Notes: generated from the sequence alone by a model not told the origin. Counted from the first letter of the stretch, positions 1 through 7,623 are shown. The stretch: 16,550 nt of DNA from an uncultured Mesorhizobium sp. (GCA_950071955.1 CATMOC010000013.1:1-16550); one strand, 5' to 3'. Numbers and translations: made by a program.

Positions 1-180
1 GGCTACGCTTTCGAGACATGGCTCTCTGGCGAAGGGAATCCAGATGATCGGTGTAGTCCGGGCCGTAGATAATCCGAAGATATTCGCGGCCTCGAACCTT
101 AAGAGCAGGTTGAAGAAGACCCTTCTTCCCGTAGGCCAGAAAGGTTTCCGGTTTGACCACCATGCCCTCGCCGCCGGTGG
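1..180 (-). other. Fragment of bacterial polynucleotide kinase-phosphatase (Pnkp) ligase domain fused in frame to Wzz
   Basis: Codons from about base 175 down to base 2 read GGEGMVVKP, then GKKGLLQPALK, then RGREYLRIIYGPDY, then MSRKRS. I recognise these as nucleotidyl-transferase motif V and the following conserved stretch of the ligase domain of bacterial Pnkp (the RNA-repair enzyme partnered with Hen1), not as any part of a Wzz/ExoP protein. By my count the 54 codons from the ATG at 163 have G/C at third position in 30 (56%), against 48 of 54 (89%) for the first 54 Wzz codons; codons such as CTT, CAA, CCT, CGA, AGA and ATT cluster here. GC over bases 1-120 is about 53%. The rest of a pnkp gene, if any, lies left of the window. 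The junction is somewhere in 164-195, where LDLTSTGGEG could belong to either protein. Homology call is strong; whether the join is biological is open. Confidence 0.8.
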
Positions 181-1894
181 AGGTGAGATCGAGAAGCAGC
201 GTCCGCAATCCCGCATCCGCGACCTCCCGCGCCACCATGACGGCGGCAGCGGCACCCTCGTCGCCTTCCGGCGAGACGAAGACGGCGCGGGAGGCGCCGC
301 GCGCGATGAGCCGTTCCGCCGCATCCTCGATCGATACCTGTCCCTTGGTGAAGACGGGCGCCGCAACGACCCGCTGTTCCGGTTCGCGAGGCGGGGCGAC
401 GGCGGCAGTCGCGACCGGAGCCGGAGCGGCGTCCTCGTCCGCTTCCGGATGGGCCGGCATGACGACCTGCCGTACGGGCTCCGCCACAGTGCGGTACGAC
501 GGCCGCATGGCGCGCCCGCTGAACAGTTCCCGCATCAGCGTGAAGACCACCATGATCAGGAGCGATGCGGCGAGCGCGGCGCCCGTGATGGGAACCACTT
601 TCGGGAAATAGGGCTCGGAAGGAACCGACGCCCGCGAAAAGATTCGCGCGTCGGCGGGCAGGTAGTCTCTATCCTTTCGCGACACCGCCTCGCGGTAGCG
701 CGACAGATAGGATTCCAGCAGGTCGCGCTGGGAGGCCGCTTCGCGTTCCAGGGCGCGAAGCTCCACCTCCTGCTCGCCCACACGCGCCGATTCGGCCTTC
801 AGCCGGTTCACTTCCGCGATGAGCTCGGTCTCCCGCAGCCTCGCCGCATCCGCTTCGGTTTCCAGCCCTTCGAGCACCTTGTTGGCCTCGCTGCGTATCT
901 GGGAATCGAGATCGGCAAGCTGAGAACGAAGCGCGCGGATGCGGGGATGATTGTCGAGGAGCGTTGCCGAAAGATCAGCGATCGTTGCCCTGAGCTGCAC
1001 CTGGCTTTCCCGCAGCCTCTGGATCAGCGGCGAGGACAGGACTTCCGGCAGGGATTCGATCGAGGTACCGGCGGCGAGCGCATTGCGCACCGCGGAAGCC
1101 GTGGCTTCGCTCGAGGCGCGGTTCGCCTTGACCCGGGACAGTTCGCTCGAAAGCTCCGAGAGCTGCTGGGTGGCGAGCACCGAATTGTTCGACCCCATCA
1201 GAAGGTCCGACCCGCCGCGGAAATCGGCGACCCTCCCCTCAGCTTCCTTCACCTTGTCGCGCAGATCGGCGATTTCGGGTTCCAGCCACTCCGTCGCATC
1301 CGTATCCGACTGGGCCTTGGCCTTGCGCTGCAGGGCAAGATAGGCATCCGCAATGGCATTCGGCACCTTTGCCGCGAGTTCAGGGTCCACGGAGGAGAAC
1401 TGGACGACGATGACGCGCGATCCCTCGACCCTGTAGACGGTCAGCTTCTCGCGGAAGTTCTTGAGCACCCTCTCCTCGGGAGGCAGTTCGACGGGATCGT
1501 TGCGCAGCCCGGCGATGATCAGCAGCCTGCCAAGCATGGAGACTTCGCCGGACGCCTCGAACTCCTCGAGCCTCGCCAGCCCCAGATCGCCCGCGACCTG
1601 TTTCAGCAAGTCGGACGACGAAATCACCTCGACCTGGCTGGTGACGCCCTGGTCGTCGAGAACCGGCGAATTGCTTCCGTTGGCGTCGGGGCGCGTGAAG
1701 ACCGATTCACGCTCCTCGATCAGAAGCCGCGTCTCCGCCTTGTAGTGCTTCTGAGCGGTCGAGGCGAGTATGAACGCGAGGGCGGTGACCGCGAGAACGA
1801 CGAGGAGGATCCGCAACCAGTCGCGCGCAAGGCTGGCGGTCAAGGCGCCGATGTCTATGTCCACGTCGCTTCCGGGGGCGTGCGGGCCGGCCAT
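1..1894 (-). CDS. Wzz/GumC-type polysaccharide co-polymerase, C-terminus replaced and cut by window edge
   Basis: Inner-membrane chain-length regulator for a secreted polysaccharide. Reading from ATG 1894-1892 (GGAG about 9 nt upstream), the frame is open to base 1, 631 codons. Visible parts: cytoplasmic N-terminus; TM1 about residues 27-45; Wzz-like periplasmic domain (ETRLLIEER, then SQVEVISSSDLL); long Glu/Arg/Leu-rich coiled-coil stretch about 200-400 holding DNHPRIRAL (His316-Pro317), typical of GumC/ExoP proteins; a GNVR-like segment leading to the PYFPK motif (428-432); TM2 about 433-455; then a Pro/Ala linker and the start of a cytoplasmic domain (AVFVSPEGDEGAAAAVMVAREVA is the region type, seen around 535-560). 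In rhizobial relatives this domain is a degenerate or active BY-kinase fold. Here, from about residue 568, the sequence turns into an unrelated protein (see separate entry), so Walker motifs are not present. Divergent from the Wza-like gene at 2140, its expected partner. Family call is firm; the true C-terminus is unknown. Confidence 0.85.
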   Translation of the reverse strand, partial: MAGPHAPGSDVDIDIGALTASLARDWLRILLVVLAVTALAFILASTAQKHYKAETRLLIEERESVFTRPDANGSNSPVLDDQGVTSQVEVISSSDLLKQVAGDLGLARLEEFEASGEVSMLGRLLIIAGLRNDPVELPPEERVLKNFREKLTVYRVEGSRVIVVQFSSVDPELAAKVPNAIADAYLALQRKAKAQSDTDATEWLEPEIADLRDKVKEAEGRVADFRGGSDLLMGSNNSVLATQQLSELSSELSRVKANRASSEATASAVRNALAAGTSIESLPEVLSSPLIQRLRESQVQLRATIADLSATLLDNHPRIRALRSQLADLDSQIRSEANKVLEGLETEADAARLRETELIAEVNRLKAESARVGEQEVELRALEREAASQRDLLESYLSRYREAVSRKDRDYLPADARIFSRASVPSEPYFPKVVPITGAALAASLLIMVVFTLMRELFSGRAMRPSYRTVAEPVRQVVMPAHPEADEDAAPAPVATAAVAPPREPEQRVVAAPVFTKGQVSIEDAAERLIARGASRAVFVSPEGDEGAAAAVMVAREVADAGLRTLLLDLTSTGGEGMVVKPETFLAYGKKGLLQPALKVRGREYLRIIYGPDYTDHLDSLRQRAMSRKRS

Positions 1895-2139
1895 GGCAAG
1901 TCACTCCACTCTTTATCGGAGCGACCGTAAACAACTATGGTAACCGCGCGGTTAAGAAACGTGCAACGCAAAATTAACAATCGTTTACAGAATCTTACCG
2001 GTAACCATCCAAGCACGACGGTTGTGTTTGGGCGAGGCTCGCCTTTACCGCCCATTAACCCTAACAGGGGGATAACGGACGCGCAGTCCACGCAACCGGG
2101 TCCTTCGCCCGGCCGCAGTTGAAGGGTGTGTGTCCGCCA
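1895..2139. promoter_or_regulatory. Divergent intergenic region between wzz-like and wza-like genes
   Basis: This 245-bp spacer is clearly AT-richer than its flanks, especially 1925-2005, and must hold the promoters of both divergent polysaccharide genes. It contains a perfect 14-bp palindrome at 1941-1954 (TAACCGCGCGGTTA), a perfect 10-bp palindrome at 1995-2004 (TTACCGGTAA), a GGCGAG-G-CTCGCC inverted repeat at 2031-2043 and a CCGGG/CCCGG potential hairpin at 2096-2112 in the likely leader of the wza-like gene. The heptamer GGTAACC occurs at both of the first two palindromes (1939-1945 and 2000-2006). I cannot pick convincing -35/-10 pairs by eye. No CtrA-type TTAA-N7-TTAA site was found. 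A regulator-binding role for the palindromes is inference only. Confidence 0.5.
1941..1954. repeat. Perfect 14-bp palindrome, candidate operator
   Basis: TAACCGCGCGGTTA equals its own reverse complement. It sits about 50 bp upstream of the wzz-like start on the minus strand and about 185 bp upstream of the wza-like start. Its flank carries GGTAACC, which recurs 61 bp away inside the second palindrome. Seen directly; function as an operator for a dimeric regulator is a guess. Confidence 0.35.
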
Positions 2140-2703
2140 ATGAAGCGCCAGTTCGCACTTTCCATAGCCGCGATCGCTACGTTCGCCGTAGCCGGCTGCG
2201 CCGGCTATCGGCCGGTTCCGCCAGCCTTCCATGCCGCGATCTCCAAACCCTATGTACTCGACGCCGGCGACCGCGTGCGGATAACGGTCTTCGAACAGGA
2301 CGGACTCACGAACGTCTATAACGTCGACCAGGCAGGCTACGTCTCGTTCCCGCTGGTCGGCGCGATCGCCGCGCGCGGCCATACGGCATCGGAAATCGAG
2401 CAGCAGATCGCGCAGAAGCTCCAGAACGGCTATCTCCGCGACCCAGACGTCTCGGTGGAGATCGACCGCTACCGCCCGATCTTCGTGATGGGCGAAGTGG
2501 GTGCAGCCGGACAGTATTCCTATGTGCCTGGAATGACCGTGCACAAGGCCATCGCGGCCGCCGGCGGCTACTCGCCGCGCGCCAACCAGGCGAACGTCGA
2601 CATCACGCGTGACATCAACGGCAAGGTGCTGACCGGCCGCGTCCTGACTTCGGATCCGATCCTGCCGGGAGACACCGTCTATGTCCGCGAGCGACTGTTC
2701 TGA
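2140..2703 (+). CDS. Wza-like polysaccharide export outer-membrane lipoprotein (short form)
   Basis: Outer-membrane polysaccharide export protein of the Wza/ExoF type, 187 aa from ATG 2140. The start was chosen because it gives a clean lipoprotein signal peptide: basic MKRQ, hydrophobic core, lipobox VAGC with acylated Cys20. An upstream in-frame TTG at 2119 would add seven residues without improving it; the ribosome site is weak for both. After the signal come the Poly_export domain (YVLDAGDRVRITVFEQ, about 37-52, through YLRDPDVSVEI) and a single SLBB domain (FVMGEVGAAGQYSY, then MTVHKAIAAAGGY). Wza proper is about twice as long with more SLBB repeats and a C-terminal transmembrane helix; this short form is common in alphaproteobacteria. 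First gene of the plus-strand block and divergent from the co-polymerase with which it would form an envelope-spanning export channel. Confidence 0.9.
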   Translation: MKRQFALSIAAIATFAVAGCAGYRPVPPAFHAAISKPYVLDAGDRVRITVFEQDGLTNVYNVDQAGYVSFPLVGAIAARGHTASEIEQQIAQKLQNGYLRDPDVSVEIDRYRPIFVMGEVGAAGQYSYVPGMTVHKAIAAAGGYSPRANQANVDITRDINGKVLTGRVLTSDPILPGDTVYVRERLF

Positions 2704-2722
2704 GCAGCGGTAGACGGTCTCC

Positions 2723-3853
2723 GTGCCCGAGAGCCTGCGAATCGTCCACTGCTTCCGGTCGCCGGTCGGCGGGATTTTCCGTCACGTCCGAGATCTGGCG
2801 GGCGCACAAGTGGCGGCGGGGCACCAGGTGGGAATCGTCTGCGATTCCACCACGGGTGGAGAATACGAGGCCCGCATGCTCCGCGAGCTCGAGACGAAGC
2901 TTCCACTCGGCGTCCACCGGACGCCCATGCAACGCCACATCGGGCTCGGCGACGTGTCGTCGGCCTGGAAGACATACGACATCATCAAGGAATTGCGGCC
3001 GGACGTGCTGCACGGACACGGCGCCAAGGGCGGCGTCTATTCGCGCATGTTCGGCACACTCTTGCGGGTATCCAGGTATCGCGTAGCCCGCCTCTATTCG
3101 CCCCACGGGGGCAGCCTGCACTACGACGAGAAAAGCGTCACGGGGCGCTTCTTCTTCGCGCTGGAGCGCATCATGGAGCGTCTCTCGGAGCACATCCTGT
3201 TCGTGTCGAGACAGGAGCGTGACACCTTCGTGCGCAAGGTCGGTCCGCCGCGCGCGCCGAACACCGTGGTCTACAACGGCGTGACGGGCCGCGAGTTCGA
3301 ACCGGTCGCCGCGTCCGCCGATGCGGCGGATTTCCTCTATATCGGCATGATGCGGGACCTGAAGGGACCGGATCTCTTCATCGAGGCCCTGCAGCTCGCC
3401 GAAAGAGCCACCGGCCGCCGGCTGAGCGCCTTCATGGTCGGCGCGGGGGAAGACCGGGACAAGTACGTCGCCCAGGTGGCCGAGCGCGGACTTGCCGACC
3501 GGGTGCATTTCCGCGACCCGATGCCGGCGCGGGAAGCCTTCGCCTTGGCAAGGATCGTCGTCGTTCCGTCGCGCGCGGAGGCGATGCCCTACATCGTCCT
3601 GGAAGCGCTCGCCGCTGGCAAGCTCATGGTCGCCACCTCGGTTGGCGGCATACCGGAGATATTCGAGAACGCCCCGGCGGCGCTGGTCGAACCCAATGCG
3701 CAAGCCATCGCCGCGGGAATGGCGCGGGCGATCGACGACGAAGCCGCTTACGCCGCTGTCATGCCGTCGAAGGAGGAAGTCCGCGCCCGATTCGGCGCCG
3801 ACGCCATGGCGAGCCGGATCGAAGCGATCTACCGGGAAGCGCGCAGAAACTGA
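2723..3853 (+). CDS. Glycosyltransferase family 4 (GT-B fold)
   Basis: Cytosolic or membrane-associated retaining glycosyltransferase, 376 aa, adding a sugar from a nucleotide donor to the lipid-linked repeat unit. GTG start at 2723, 19 bp after the wza-like stop; the N-terminus LRIVHCFRSPVGGIFRHV is a normal GT4 first strand and glycine loop, so I accept this start although no strong ribosome site is seen. N-terminal acceptor domain about 1-190 (VLHGHGAKGGVYSR 95-108, LYSPHGGS 124-131, FVSRQERD, VVYNGV 182-187). C-terminal donor domain from about 200 (LYIGMMRDLKGPDLFIEAL), with the EX7E pair as Glu286 and Glu294 in SRAEAMPYIVLEALAAGK, then VGGIPEIF. No signal peptide or membrane helix. It is the only glycosyltransferase of this kind in the window. 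Donor and acceptor sugars cannot be told from sequence. Confidence 0.9.
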   Translation: MPESLRIVHCFRSPVGGIFRHVRDLAGAQVAAGHQVGIVCDSTTGGEYEARMLRELETKLPLGVHRTPMQRHIGLGDVSSAWKTYDIIKELRPDVLHGHGAKGGVYSRMFGTLLRVSRYRVARLYSPHGGSLHYDEKSVTGRFFFALERIMERLSEHILFVSRQERDTFVRKVGPPRAPNTVVYNGVTGREFEPVAASADAADFLYIGMMRDLKGPDLFIEALQLAERATGRRLSAFMVGAGEDRDKYVAQVAERGLADRVHFRDPMPAREAFALARIVVVPSRAEAMPYIVLEALAAGKLMVATSVGGIPEIFENAPAALVEPNAQAIAAGMARAIDDEAAYAAVMPSKEEVRARFGADAMASRIEAIYREARRN

Positions 3854-3970
3854 GTTCCGCCGAGAAACCCTCCGCCAGGCCCTCCCAGCGTCAATCGCTT
3901 GAATCGGAGGTTCCCGGTCAAGGGAGTGTTAGGGCATTTCGTATAGGACGGGGCTTCAACGGGTCTCGCC
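3854..3970. other. Spacer between glycosyltransferase and phosphoglycosyl transferase genes
   Basis: This 117-bp gap is much longer than the other gaps in the block, so it may hold a promoter for the following two genes. A TATA-like stretch CGTATAGGAC lies near 3940, but I find no convincing -35 at the right distance and no strong terminator hairpin. Confidence 0.25.
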
Positions 3971-5509
3971 ATGAACCAGATCGATCCAACGTCGCGTTTC
4001 ACGCCCGATGCCGTTCGCCGGTTCGAGGAGGCGAAGGACGAGCGCGGCAAGAATGCCGAACTCGGTTCGGTCGCTCGGCAGGTCGCATCGCAGTACCGGC
4101 GCGACACCATGTCCCCGGTCATGGTCAGCGGCAAGTTGCGCATCCTGGAGTTCCTGCTTCTGCTCCTGGCTGGCGCTCTCGCCTACACCTACAGGATCGG
4201 GGTTCCCCAGCAGTTCGACTGGGACTACCTTGCCGCTATCTTTGGCGGTTCGCTTTTGACCGTCATCCTGCTCGAGTTCACCGATTCCTACCAGATGGCG
4301 GTGCTCCGCAAGCCTCTGGCGCACATGCGCACTTTCGCGCTCGTGTGGTCGGGCGCGTTTGCCGCCATGGCGCTCGCCAGTGTCTTCATGAAGAACTCCG
4401 CCGACTTCTCGCGGCTCTGGTTCGCCGGATGGTACGTGTCGGGCTTCATCATCATCCTGGGCCTGCGCCTGGTGATGGCACGGCTGATCAAGCGCTGGGC
4501 GCGCAACGGCGTGATGGAACGGCGCGCCGTCATCGTCGGCGGCGGACAAGCGGCCGAGACGCTGATCCGCTCACTGGAAAAGCAGGCCGACAACGACATC
4601 CGTATATGCGGCATCTTCGACGACCGCGATGACCGCCGCTCGCCGCCGATCGTTGCCGGCTACCCGAAGCTCGGCAACATCTCCGAACTCATCGAATTCG
4701 CCCGCGCGGCGCGCATCGACATGCTGATCGTTTCCCTCCCGCTGACGGCGGAAGCGCGCGTGCTCTCGATGCTCAAGAAGCTTTGGGTGCTGCCCGTCGA
4801 CATCCGCCTGTCGGCGCATTCGAGCGAACTGCGCTTCCGGCCCCGCGCCTACTCCTACATAGGCTCGGTGCCGCTGCTCGACATATTCGACAAGCCGATC
4901 AACGACTGGGATTCGGTGGCGAAACGGGCCTTCGACATCATCTTCTCCCTGATCGGCATCGCGCTCTTTGCGCCCGTCATGCTCGCGACTGCGATCGCGA
5001 TCAAGCTCGACAGCAAGGGGCCAATCCTCTTCAAGCAGAAGCGCCATGGCTTCAACAACGAGGTCATCGAGGTCTACAAATTCCGATCCATGTACGCGGA
5101 CCAGTCCGATCCCACGGCGAAGCGGGCCGTCACCAAGGGCGACCCTCGCGTGACCCGCGTAGGCCGCGTCATCCGCAAGACCTCGATCGACGAACTGCCG
5201 CAGTTCTTCAACGCGCTTCTCGGCAACCTTTCGCTCGTTGGCCCGCGTCCGCACGCGGTGGCCGCACAGTCCCACAACCTGCTCTATACCGAGGTGGTCG
5301 ACGGCTACTTCGCCCGCCACAAGGACAAACCCGGCGTCCCCGGCTGGGCCCAGATCAACGGCTGGCGCGGCGAGATGGACACGGACGAGAAGATCAAGAA
5401 ACGGACGGAGTTCGACCTGTTCTACATCGAGAACTGGTCGCTCTGGTTCGACCTCAAGATCCTCCTGCTGACGCCGATCCGCCTGCTCGACACCGAGAAC
5501 GCATATTGA
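3971..5509 (+). CDS. Undecaprenyl-phosphate hexose-1-phosphate transferase (WbaP/WcaJ-type initiating enzyme)
   Basis: Membrane polyprenol phosphoglycosyl transferase, 512 aa, that starts repeat-unit assembly by moving a sugar-1-phosphate from a UDP-sugar onto undecaprenyl phosphate at the cytoplasmic face. N-terminal half: about four membrane helices (roughly 56-76, 83-102, 119-140, 151-170), then a Rossmann-like CoA_binding_3-type domain starting RRAVIVGGGQAAETLI (about 183 on). C-terminal catalytic PGT domain from KRAFDIIF (about 317): hydrophobic re-entrant/membrane segment, FKQKRHGFNN, EVYKFRSMY, the catalytic Asp407-Glu408 pair in TSIDELPQ, NLSLVGPRPH, PGVPGWAQINGWRG and the closing DLKILLLTPIRLL. 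All key elements are present and the length is normal for the WcaJ/PssA class. The sugar is probably glucose by family habit, but galactose is not excluded. Its last codons overlap the next gene. Confidence 0.93.
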   Translation: MNQIDPTSRFTPDAVRRFEEAKDERGKNAELGSVARQVASQYRRDTMSPVMVSGKLRILEFLLLLLAGALAYTYRIGVPQQFDWDYLAAIFGGSLLTVILLEFTDSYQMAVLRKPLAHMRTFALVWSGAFAAMALASVFMKNSADFSRLWFAGWYVSGFIIILGLRLVMARLIKRWARNGVMERRAVIVGGGQAAETLIRSLEKQADNDIRICGIFDDRDDRRSPPIVAGYPKLGNISELIEFARAARIDMLIVSLPLTAEARVLSMLKKLWVLPVDIRLSAHSSELRFRPRAYSYIGSVPLLDIFDKPINDWDSVAKRAFDIIFSLIGIALFAPVMLATAIAIKLDSKGPILFKQKRHGFNNEVIEVYKFRSMYADQSDPTAKRAVTKGDPRVTRVGRVIRKTSIDELPQFFNALLGNLSLVGPRPHAVAAQSHNLLYTEVVDGYFARHKDKPGVPGWAQINGWRGEMDTDEKIKKRTEFDLFYIENWSLWFDLKILLLTPIRLLDTENAY

Positions 5510-6801
5510 CCGCGCTAACCGGCGATTTCCGGTCCTCCGGGCCTCCCGTCACCCGAGCGGCGGTCAATGCGAAGCTCGTCTCGCTGCTGACGGCAGGCGC
5601 CATCTCGATCGGCGTGTTCCTGTCGGGCTTCGTCATCCGCGAACCGGCGCCCTACGAACTCTACATGGTGGCGCTGATGGCGATCTGGGGCCTGTTCGGC
5701 CTCAGGATTTCGCGCAGCGTGACGCCTCTGGTCGTCCTCCTCGTCACCTTCAACATCGGTGGCATGATCGCCATCACGCAGATGGAGGTCCTCAAGGAGG
5801 CGCCGCTCTACATCGCAGTGTCCCTGTTTCTCGCCTTCACCGCGGTGTTCTACGCCGCTGTGCTGGAGGCGAGGCCCGATCTCTACCGGCTGATGTTCAT
5901 GGCATGGCTCGCGGCTGCAGTCAGCACATCCGCCTTCGGCATTCTTGGCTACTTCCACGCTTTTCCTGGCGCCGAGATGTTCACCAAGTACGAGCGCGCG
6001 GCCGGCGTGTTCGAGGATCCCAACGTCTTCGGGCCCTTCATCACTCTGCCCGGCATCTGGCTTCTCCACAGGGTTCTGACGGGGCCTGTCGGACGGATGC
6101 CGCTCTACGGCATTCCGCTCCTGATCATCGCGTTCGGCCTGTTCCTGTCGTTTTCGCGTGGCGCGTGGGGGCTGTTCGCCTTTAGCGCGCTGATGACGGC
6201 GTTGGCACTGTTCGTCCAGCACCGCAGCGGCCTCTTCCGCCTCCGCATACTGCTCATGGGCGGCGCGGCCCTCGTCCTGCTCGTCGTGGCGCTCATCGTG
6301 GCGCTGCAGATTCCGGCCATCGCGGACCTGTTCAGCGCGCGCGCCCAACTCGTCCAGGAATATGATTCCGCACGCCTCGGACGCTTCGCGCGGCACGCGA
6401 TCGGTTTCATGCTCGCGACCGAGAAGCCGCTCGGGATCGGTCCGCTGGTGTTCGGGCAGATCTTCGGCGAGGACACCCACAACATCTGGCTGAAGGCGCT
6501 GATGGACTACGGCTGGCTCGGATTCGCCGCCTGGTTCGTGATGATCGTATGGACGCTCGGTGCCGGGTTCAGGATCCTGTTCAGAGACCGTCCCTGGCAG
6601 CCCTATTTCCTCTGCGCCTACGTCGTCTTCCTCGGCCACGTCCTGCTCGGAACCGTGATCGACACCGACCACTGGCGCCACTTCTACCTGCTGCTCGGCA
6701 TGGTGTGGGGCGGCCTGGCGCTCGAAGCGCGCCACCAACACACGGCAATGCGCTCAGGGTCCGCCGGTCATCGGAGCGACGCCGCCGTGGCAGTCCGCTA
6801 G
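5506..6801 (+). CDS. O-antigen ligase / Wzy-type polysaccharide polymerase
   Basis: Multi-pass inner-membrane protein of the O-antigen ligase (Wzy_C/WaaL/ExoQ) family, 431 aa, likely polymerising lipid-linked repeat units in the periplasm. The start is a TTG at 5506 that overlaps the preceding TGA by four bases (TTGA), implying translational coupling; no better ATG or GTG lies before the first helix, and the open frame further upstream is only the antisense-like shadow of the transferase gene. About ten hydrophobic helices are visible. Family marks: AGVFEDPNVFGPF (166-178), SFSRGAWGLFAFS (215-227) with Arg218, a large periplasmic loop, then GEDTHNIWLKALMDYGWLGF (321-340) with His325, in the place of the Arg and His needed in WaaL/Wzy enzymes. 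Polymerase rather than ligase is inferred from the exopolysaccharide setting. It ends 13 bp from the stop of convergent hmuV. Confidence 0.85.
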   Translation: MTALTGDFRSSGPPVTRAAVNAKLVSLLTAGAISIGVFLSGFVIREPAPYELYMVALMAIWGLFGLRISRSVTPLVVLLVTFNIGGMIAITQMEVLKEAPLYIAVSLFLAFTAVFYAAVLEARPDLYRLMFMAWLAAAVSTSAFGILGYFHAFPGAEMFTKYERAAGVFEDPNVFGPFITLPGIWLLHRVLTGPVGRMPLYGIPLLIIAFGLFLSFSRGAWGLFAFSALMTALALFVQHRSGLFRLRILLMGGAALVLLVVALIVALQIPAIADLFSARAQLVQEYDSARLGRFARHAIGFMLATEKPLGIGPLVFGQIFGEDTHNIWLKALMDYGWLGFAAWFVMIVWTLGAGFRILFRDRPWQPYFLCAYVVFLGHVLLGTVIDTDHWRHFYLLLGMVWGGLALEARHQHTAMRSGSAGHRSDAAVAVR

Positions 6802-6814
6802 GACGATTTGCGTC

Positions 6815-7612
6815 TCAAAGGGCGATCGTCGCCGTCTGCGGCAGCACGTAGGGCATGCCCATGGGCGTCGGGACGCCGACCTTCATGGCGCACTCGAACA
6901 CCCGCGAAATCAGTTCGTCCCTCAGCACCTCCGCGGGGGTGCCCGAAGCCGCGATCCGGCCCCGGTGCATGACGTAGATCCGGTCGGAGAACATGGATGC
7001 GAGGTTGAGGTCGTGGAGGATCGCGACCGTCCCGCCTCCCCTGTCGGCGAACTCGCGCGCGATGCGCATGATGGTCAACTGGTGCTTGATGTCGAGGCTC
7101 GACACCGGCTCGTCGAGTAGGAGGAATCGCGGATTGCCCTCCAGCACCGGCGCCCACACCTGGCACAGGACGCGGGCGAGCTGGACGCGCTGCTGCTCGC
7201 CGCCAGAGAGTTCCTGGTAGAAGCGCCCAGCAAATCCCACGAGGTCCACCTTGGCGAGTGCGCGTTCCGGTAGCCTGTCGGCTTCACCCGGCAGCACCCC
7301 GGAACGACCGCCCGTCAGGCCGAGCTTGACGACTTCGCGGACGGTGAAGGGAAACGACAGGCTGGCGGCCTGCGGCAGGACGGCTCGGATGCCGGCAAGC
7401 TGCCACGGCTTCAAGACCGACAGCGAGCGCCCGGTGAAGGTGATCTCGCCCGAAAAATCGAGGTCGCCGCACAGCGCGCGCATCAGCGTCGTCTTGCCGG
7501 AGCCGTTGGGGCCGACGATGGAGACGAATTCTCCTGGCCGCGCCTCGAAGCTGGCGCCGGTGACGATCCGCTTCTCACCGATGAAGACGTCGAGGTCGGT
7601 TGCTTCGATCAT
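6815..7612 (-). CDS. hmuV: HmuV, heme ABC importer ATPase
   Basis: Cytoplasmic ATPase powering heme import through HmuU, 265 aa. ATG at 7612 with an AGGAG eight bases upstream that overlaps the hmuU stop region. Motifs in order: Walker A GPNGSGKT (34-41), Q-loop Gln81 in VLPQAASL, signature LSGGEQQRVQLARV (135-148), Walker B FLLLDEP (163-169), D-loop SSLD, H-loop His200 in AILHDLNLAS. The stretch VLCQVWAP between signature and Walker B, with an enlarged loop before PRFLLLDEP, is typical of HmuV compared with other FecE-type ATPases. The C-terminus VGVPTPMGMPYVLPQ is also HmuV-like. Last gene of the hmuPSTUV operon. Confidence 0.95.
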   Translation of the reverse strand: MIEATDLDVFIGEKRIVTGASFEARPGEFVSIVGPNGSGKTTLMRALCGDLDFSGEITFTGRSLSVLKPWQLAGIRAVLPQAASLSFPFTVREVVKLGLTGGRSGVLPGEADRLPERALAKVDLVGFAGRFYQELSGGEQQRVQLARVLCQVWAPVLEGNPRFLLLDEPVSSLDIKHQLTIMRIAREFADRGGGTVAILHDLNLASMFSDRIYVMHRGRIAASGTPAEVLRDELISRVFECAMKVGVPTPMGMPYVLPQTATIAL

Positions 7613-7623
7613 GGCCGAGGCTC

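Noticed and set aside
44-1930. A 628-codon plus-strand open frame opposite the Wzz gene
   Set aside because: It is Arg/Gly/His-rich with no recognisable domain, and the minus strand over the same bases encodes a clear Wzz/GumC protein. It is an antisense open frame caused by high GC3.
1937-2122. Small 61-codon open frame in the divergent spacer
   Set aside because: No ribosome site, no similarity I can recognise, and it lies in an AT-rich region better explained as promoter.
1895-2139. CtrA site (TTAA-N7-TTAA) in the exopolysaccharide promoter
   Set aside because: Several TTAA and TTAACC half-sites occur, but none of the pairs has the seven-base spacing.
2615-3703. Long minus-strand open frame across the glycosyltransferase
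   Set aside because: Composition is antisense-like and no domain is visible; the plus strand encodes a full GT4 enzyme.
4783-5505. Upstream extension of the polymerase frame into the transferase gene
   Set aside because: The extension translates to Arg/Pro/Ala-rich nonsense overlapping the coding frame of the transferase; real sequence begins at the TTG at 5506.
5515-6741. A 408-codon minus-strand open frame opposite the polymerase
   Set aside because: Highly charged low-complexity translation, opposite a multi-helix membrane protein; this is the usual mirror of hydrophobic codons.
6802-6830. Bidirectional terminator between the polymerase and hmuV
   Set aside because: Only a 6-bp stem with a 17-nt loop and no T-run; too weak to list.
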